Part shown: piece after piece, positions 61,433-64,000 of the stretch
Position numbering within the stretch: position 1 is the first letter of the stretch
Layout: each line of letters starts with the position of its first letter
From: Chamaesiphon sp. 341R_metabat_111
GTDB lineage: Bacteria > Cyanobacteriota > Cyanobacteriia > Cyanobacteriales > Chamaesiphonaceae
Reading direction: 5' to 3'
Assembly (NCBI GenBank): GCA_025351825.1
Contig: JANXVE010000005.1
Location: 1-64,000 of the forward strand
DNA: 64,000 nucleotides
Made by a program: the position numbers and the translations under genes
Notes under the pieces: generated by a model
The model's database searches: none
The model's input: the letters and a program-made list of their open reading frames with translations, nothing else
Told to the model about the DNA's origin: nothing

Positions 61433-64000
61433 ATTCAGATCTAGTTCCTGTTGATTGAGATCTAGCGGTTTAACTTCCAGCGACAATCGCGAAATCTCCG
61501 ACCAAGAACTGACCAAGCTGTTATACGCGATCGCTTCCGTCGTCCAACCCTTTGCTTCACAAATACTGTAAAGTCGGTAAGCCAAATCCCGCGCGTTTTC
61601 AGCCTTATCGCCCAGTTCCATTAATAACGTCGCCGCACCGACTTCTCCCTGTTGTTCTAGCGTCCGAATCAGGTGTTGGGTAGCCTCCCACACCGGAATT
61701 CGATCGTCTTCGGCTGGAATCCACTTATCCGGCAATTCCTGGCGTGTCAGCAGCTTCACCTTGCCACCCTTCGCCGCCAGAATCCCCGCAGTCTCTAAAC
61801 CTTTGATACTGGTGGATTTAGCCCTCGATAGAGTCTCCGCCTCACCATATTCCCCAAATTCATACTGGTGTTGCTCGAACCATGTCAACGCCCAACGGGT
61901 ATCACCATCAAATTCCCCTTCCTGTTCGTTCAGGAATTCATCCAGCGTTCTGTTAATCAGTTGTAAAGCCGTGCGTACACTCATGGACGACCCATCGGAT
62001 TCTCGCACCGCTTTGTAACGGGAGAATACGCCCATCCCTGGGCCGATACTCGCCTGTGCCATATCTACAGGTGCCAGATTACCCTGTTGAAGATTCGCGA
62101 TCGCCAGTGGTAGTTCTTGTTGAAGTTCTTTGAGAAATTGGCGACGGGTAATCGATGTGGCATCTGCTGGACAAGGGCGACAGATCAGGGCGATCGAAGA
62201 TGCCAAGGCATTGGTACCACTAGCAACCATCCGATTGTTTAATTCTGTCCGCATAGGCAAGGTACCAGTAATAGTAAAACCCGCTCTAATCAATCCTTCT
62301 AGCATGGTTTCCCAGCCGCTAGAATCAGTCACCGCACCATCTTTGGTAATCTCGGTTTCTTGTTGTTTAAAGGCGTAGTAAACCGTCAGCGGATAACCAT
62401 CATGCGCCATTTCTCGCATCCGTTGAAAGGTTTTGTATAGTCCCGCCTCAAAAAAGTCTTTGGCTTTCTGTTTGCTGCCACCAAATCGATGCGGTGTCGC
62501 TACTAATTCTTGAGTTTTGGGGACGACTAATGTATCGAACAGATCGGGATATACCGAACCGATCGATCGACGCAGCCAAACGTAGAAAAAATCTGACAAA
62601 TCGGCATAACCAATGTTGTCATAGTAAGGTGGATCTGTAGATACAACAATCGAGTTACCATAGAGATCTGAAGTGGTCGCATCTATTTGTTTGACATATC
62701 CTTTCGCATTGCAGGATGAGTTATCAACAACAGCAGCTACCCAATTTATAGCACCATTAAAATTACCAGTAGAGCTACCTAAGGGATTAGCTTCTGCGAA
62801 ATCCCAAGCCATTGGAATAGCTTGTTTTGTGAATAAATGCCCAATAGTCTCTCGACTAATATGCCAGGTACAAATATTATTCCAATAATCAGAACCTTTA
62901 TCGACAGCAAATGCCAAATAAGTCGCTACAGCATCAGCATAAGCAGTCGCACCCATTCCGTCATCATTGAGAGGTAAATTATCATCCACCATTCCCGCCG
63001 CCACAGCATCCGCCATGATTTTGGTTCTAGCTTCCCCTACCAAATCAGAAAAAGTAGTCAGCGCAACCAGTTGGCGAGGAGTGAATAGATCGCCGAAGTT
63101 ATTTAACCCATACAATGGAGTGAACATCGATCTACGATCTTCACTAATCGGAGTATTCGGGTACCAAGTTGGTTTCGCACTTTTGGCAATCGCTTCATGT
63201 TCTGCTGTCGGTGATAAATAAAGTCTCCCTTTATTCCCCTCAGCCACAATCGCCATTAATTGAGCATCCATCCTTCCCGCTATGCCTTCAGCCTTGATAT
63301 GTTTATCATTTACTGGCTGTTCGCAAGCTAGACAAATAAAGTTAGCACCGCGCCCATTTTTCGGCGATTTTGGTGGTATACCCGTACCCCTTTTAACCTC
63401 AAACTTAATCTCTGGCGGAGTCAGACTGTTATCGATAATCGGCTCTACCCATGCTTCCTTACCCTTCTTCGTCGATAGCTCAAACGACTTCACCAACGGC
63501 ATCTGACACCCACAAGCTGGATTCGGACACTTAACAGTCCTCGCCCACAACCACGCAATCACCGTCGCCTCCCCACCCGTCGCTAACTCCACCTGCGGAT
63601 ACAAATGCCCAATCCGCTTCTGCGCCTGATCCCGCATCCACAGCCCATAATACCGAACATCCGCAGCCAAACCCTGCGCCCCAAAATATTGTCCACCCAA
63701 CTGCAAACTCAGCGTAGCTGCGGCTTGCTTCTTCCCTTTACCCTTCCTCGGTGTCTCTCCATCAATAGCAGCCACCACCGGATGAACCGGAGCCAGATTT
63801 TTGAACTTAGGCGGAATCTCAATCAACGCCTTCGTAATCAACACCGCCACCGGATTGAGATCGCTCCCATGCGCCTCCAAACCCAATCGCTGCGCCTCCA
63901 ACGGTATCGAACCGCCCCCGCAGAAGGGGTCATAAATCTTTGGAGCATTTTTTTCTAAATACTTGCGGACATCTTCCGGCTTAGTCGGTGGTTCATCACC
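61430..64000 (-). CDS. DUF1156 adenine-specific DNA methylase, 5' end beyond window
   Basis: At least 856 residues; the frame stays open to base 64000, so the true start is outside. The SAM-binding motif I is DPFCGGGSIPLEA (its codons cross 63901 to 63925) and the catalytic motif IV is DPPYYDNIGYAD (encoded near 62620), typical of DUF1156 N6-adenine methylases. Cys pairs in KCPNPACGCQ and FICLACEQP may bind zinc. It is the first visible gene of the minus-strand cargo operon and would mark host DNA so that the ATPase and helicase attack only unmodified phage DNA; that role is inferred from related systems. Confidence 0.87.
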   Translation of the reverse strand, partial: GDEPPTKPEDVRKYLEKNAPKIYDPFCGGGSIPLEAQRLGLEAHGSDLNPVAVLITKALIEIPPKFKNLAPVHPVVAAIDGETPRKGKGKKQAAATLSLQLGGQYFGAQGLAADVRYYGLWMRDQAQKRIGHLYPQVELATGGEATVIAWLWARTVKCPNPACGCQMPLVKSFELSTKKGKEAWVEPIIDNSLTPPEIKFEVKRGTGIPPKSPKNGRGANFICLACEQPVNDKHIKAEGIAGRMDAQLMAIVAEGNKGRLYLSPTAEHEAIAKSAKPTWYPNTPISEDRRSMFTPLYGLNNFGDLFTPRQLVALTTFSDLVGEARTKIMADAVAAGMVDDNLPLNDDGMGATAYADAVATYLAFAVDKGSDYWNNICTWHISRETIGHLFTKQAIPMAWDFAEANPLGSSTGNFNGAINWVAAVVDNSSCNAKGYVKQIDATTSDLYGNSIVVSTDPPYYDNIGYADLSDFFYVWLRRSIGSVYPDLFDTLVVPKTQELVATPHRFGGSKQKAKDFFEAGLYKTFQRMREMAHDGYPLTVYYAFKQQETEITKDGAVTDSSGWETMLEGLIRAGFTITGTLPMRTELNNRMVASGTNALASSIALICRPCPADATSITRRQFLKELQQELPLAIANLQQGNLAPVDMAQASIGPGMGVFSRYKAVRESDGSSMSVRTALQLINRTLDEFLNEQEGEFDGDTRWALTWFEQHQYEFGEYGEAETLSRAKSTSIKGLETAGILAAKGGKVKLLTRQELPDKWIPAEDDRIPVWEATQHLIRTLEQQGEVGAATLLMELGDKAENARDLAYRLYSICEAKGWTTEAIAYNSLVSSWSEISRLSLEVKPLDLNQQELDLN

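Noticed and set aside
49000-64000. Far end of the transposon inside the window
   Set aside because: No inverted copy of the TAATAAAGTTGTATACT repeat was seen between tniQ and the window edge.

Overview
The window is a stretch of cyanobacterial chromosome with a CRISPR-associated Tn7-like transposon inserted behind glmS. Evidence for a cyanobacterium is psaC, a Psb32-type TPM protein, clpS, a cyanobacterial yidC, families largely known from cyanobacteria, and very frequent GATCG / GCGATCGC (HIP1-like) octamers. The genus cannot be fixed from the sequence alone.

Layout. 1-566 is the tail of a DUF11-repeat surface protein. 585-4023 is the classic minus-strand cluster rpmH-rnpA-PH domain-yidC-jag-yceD (rpmH is a 45-aa gene). 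4170-11822 holds clpS, purN, a PPK2 kinase, a duplicated cob(I)alamin adenosyltransferase, avtA, a NarL-type regulator and an ABC exporter. 12035-16056 is rplI followed by dnaB, which carries two inteins: a 494-aa one with homing endonuclease and a 149-aa mini-intein. 16330-26958 holds a 2037-aa TamB, a transglutaminase-fold membrane protein and a seven-repeat FG-GAP/DUF4114 protein. 27266-35487 contains a molybdopterin oxidoreductase with its cytochrome b, a Rieske oxygenase, Psb32, a FemAB-like protein, Uma2, a brnTA module whose toxin gene has an in-frame stop, and an M50 protease. 35739-43766 carries gyrA, another Uma2, rplS, tRNA-Trp, psaC and glmS. The intergenic gaps are rich in palindromic, MITE-like and heptanucleotide repeats.

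From about 43791 to beyond the window edge lies the mobile element. Its glmS-proximal end starts with TGT 25 bases after the glmS stop and carries three 17-bp repeats at a 20-bp period, which are candidate TnsB sites. Then come tnsA, tnsB, tnsC and tniQ, followed by a MYXAN-type (I-B) effector operon cas6-cas8-cas7-cas5 with no cas1, cas2 or cas3, and a CRISPR array of six repeats. This is the gene set of a type I-B CAST: Cascade with TniQ would choose the target, TnsC would bridge, and TnsA with TnsB would cut and join. The position is the canonical Tn7 attachment site, which normally needs a TnsD, yet no TnsD is visible here. The last array unit is degenerate with a short 30-nt spacer.

Directly against the final repeat begins the cargo, read on the minus strand: a DUF1156 adenine methylase (running off the window), a four-helix-bundle protein flanked by TAATGGG-type heptamers, a HEPN-DUF499 ATPase, and a SNF2-type helicase with a C-terminal DUF3883 domain. 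This resembles the helicase-methylase-ATPase class of phage-defence systems. The window therefore appears to show an RNA-guided transposon carrying a modification-based defence island. The far end of the element is outside the window.
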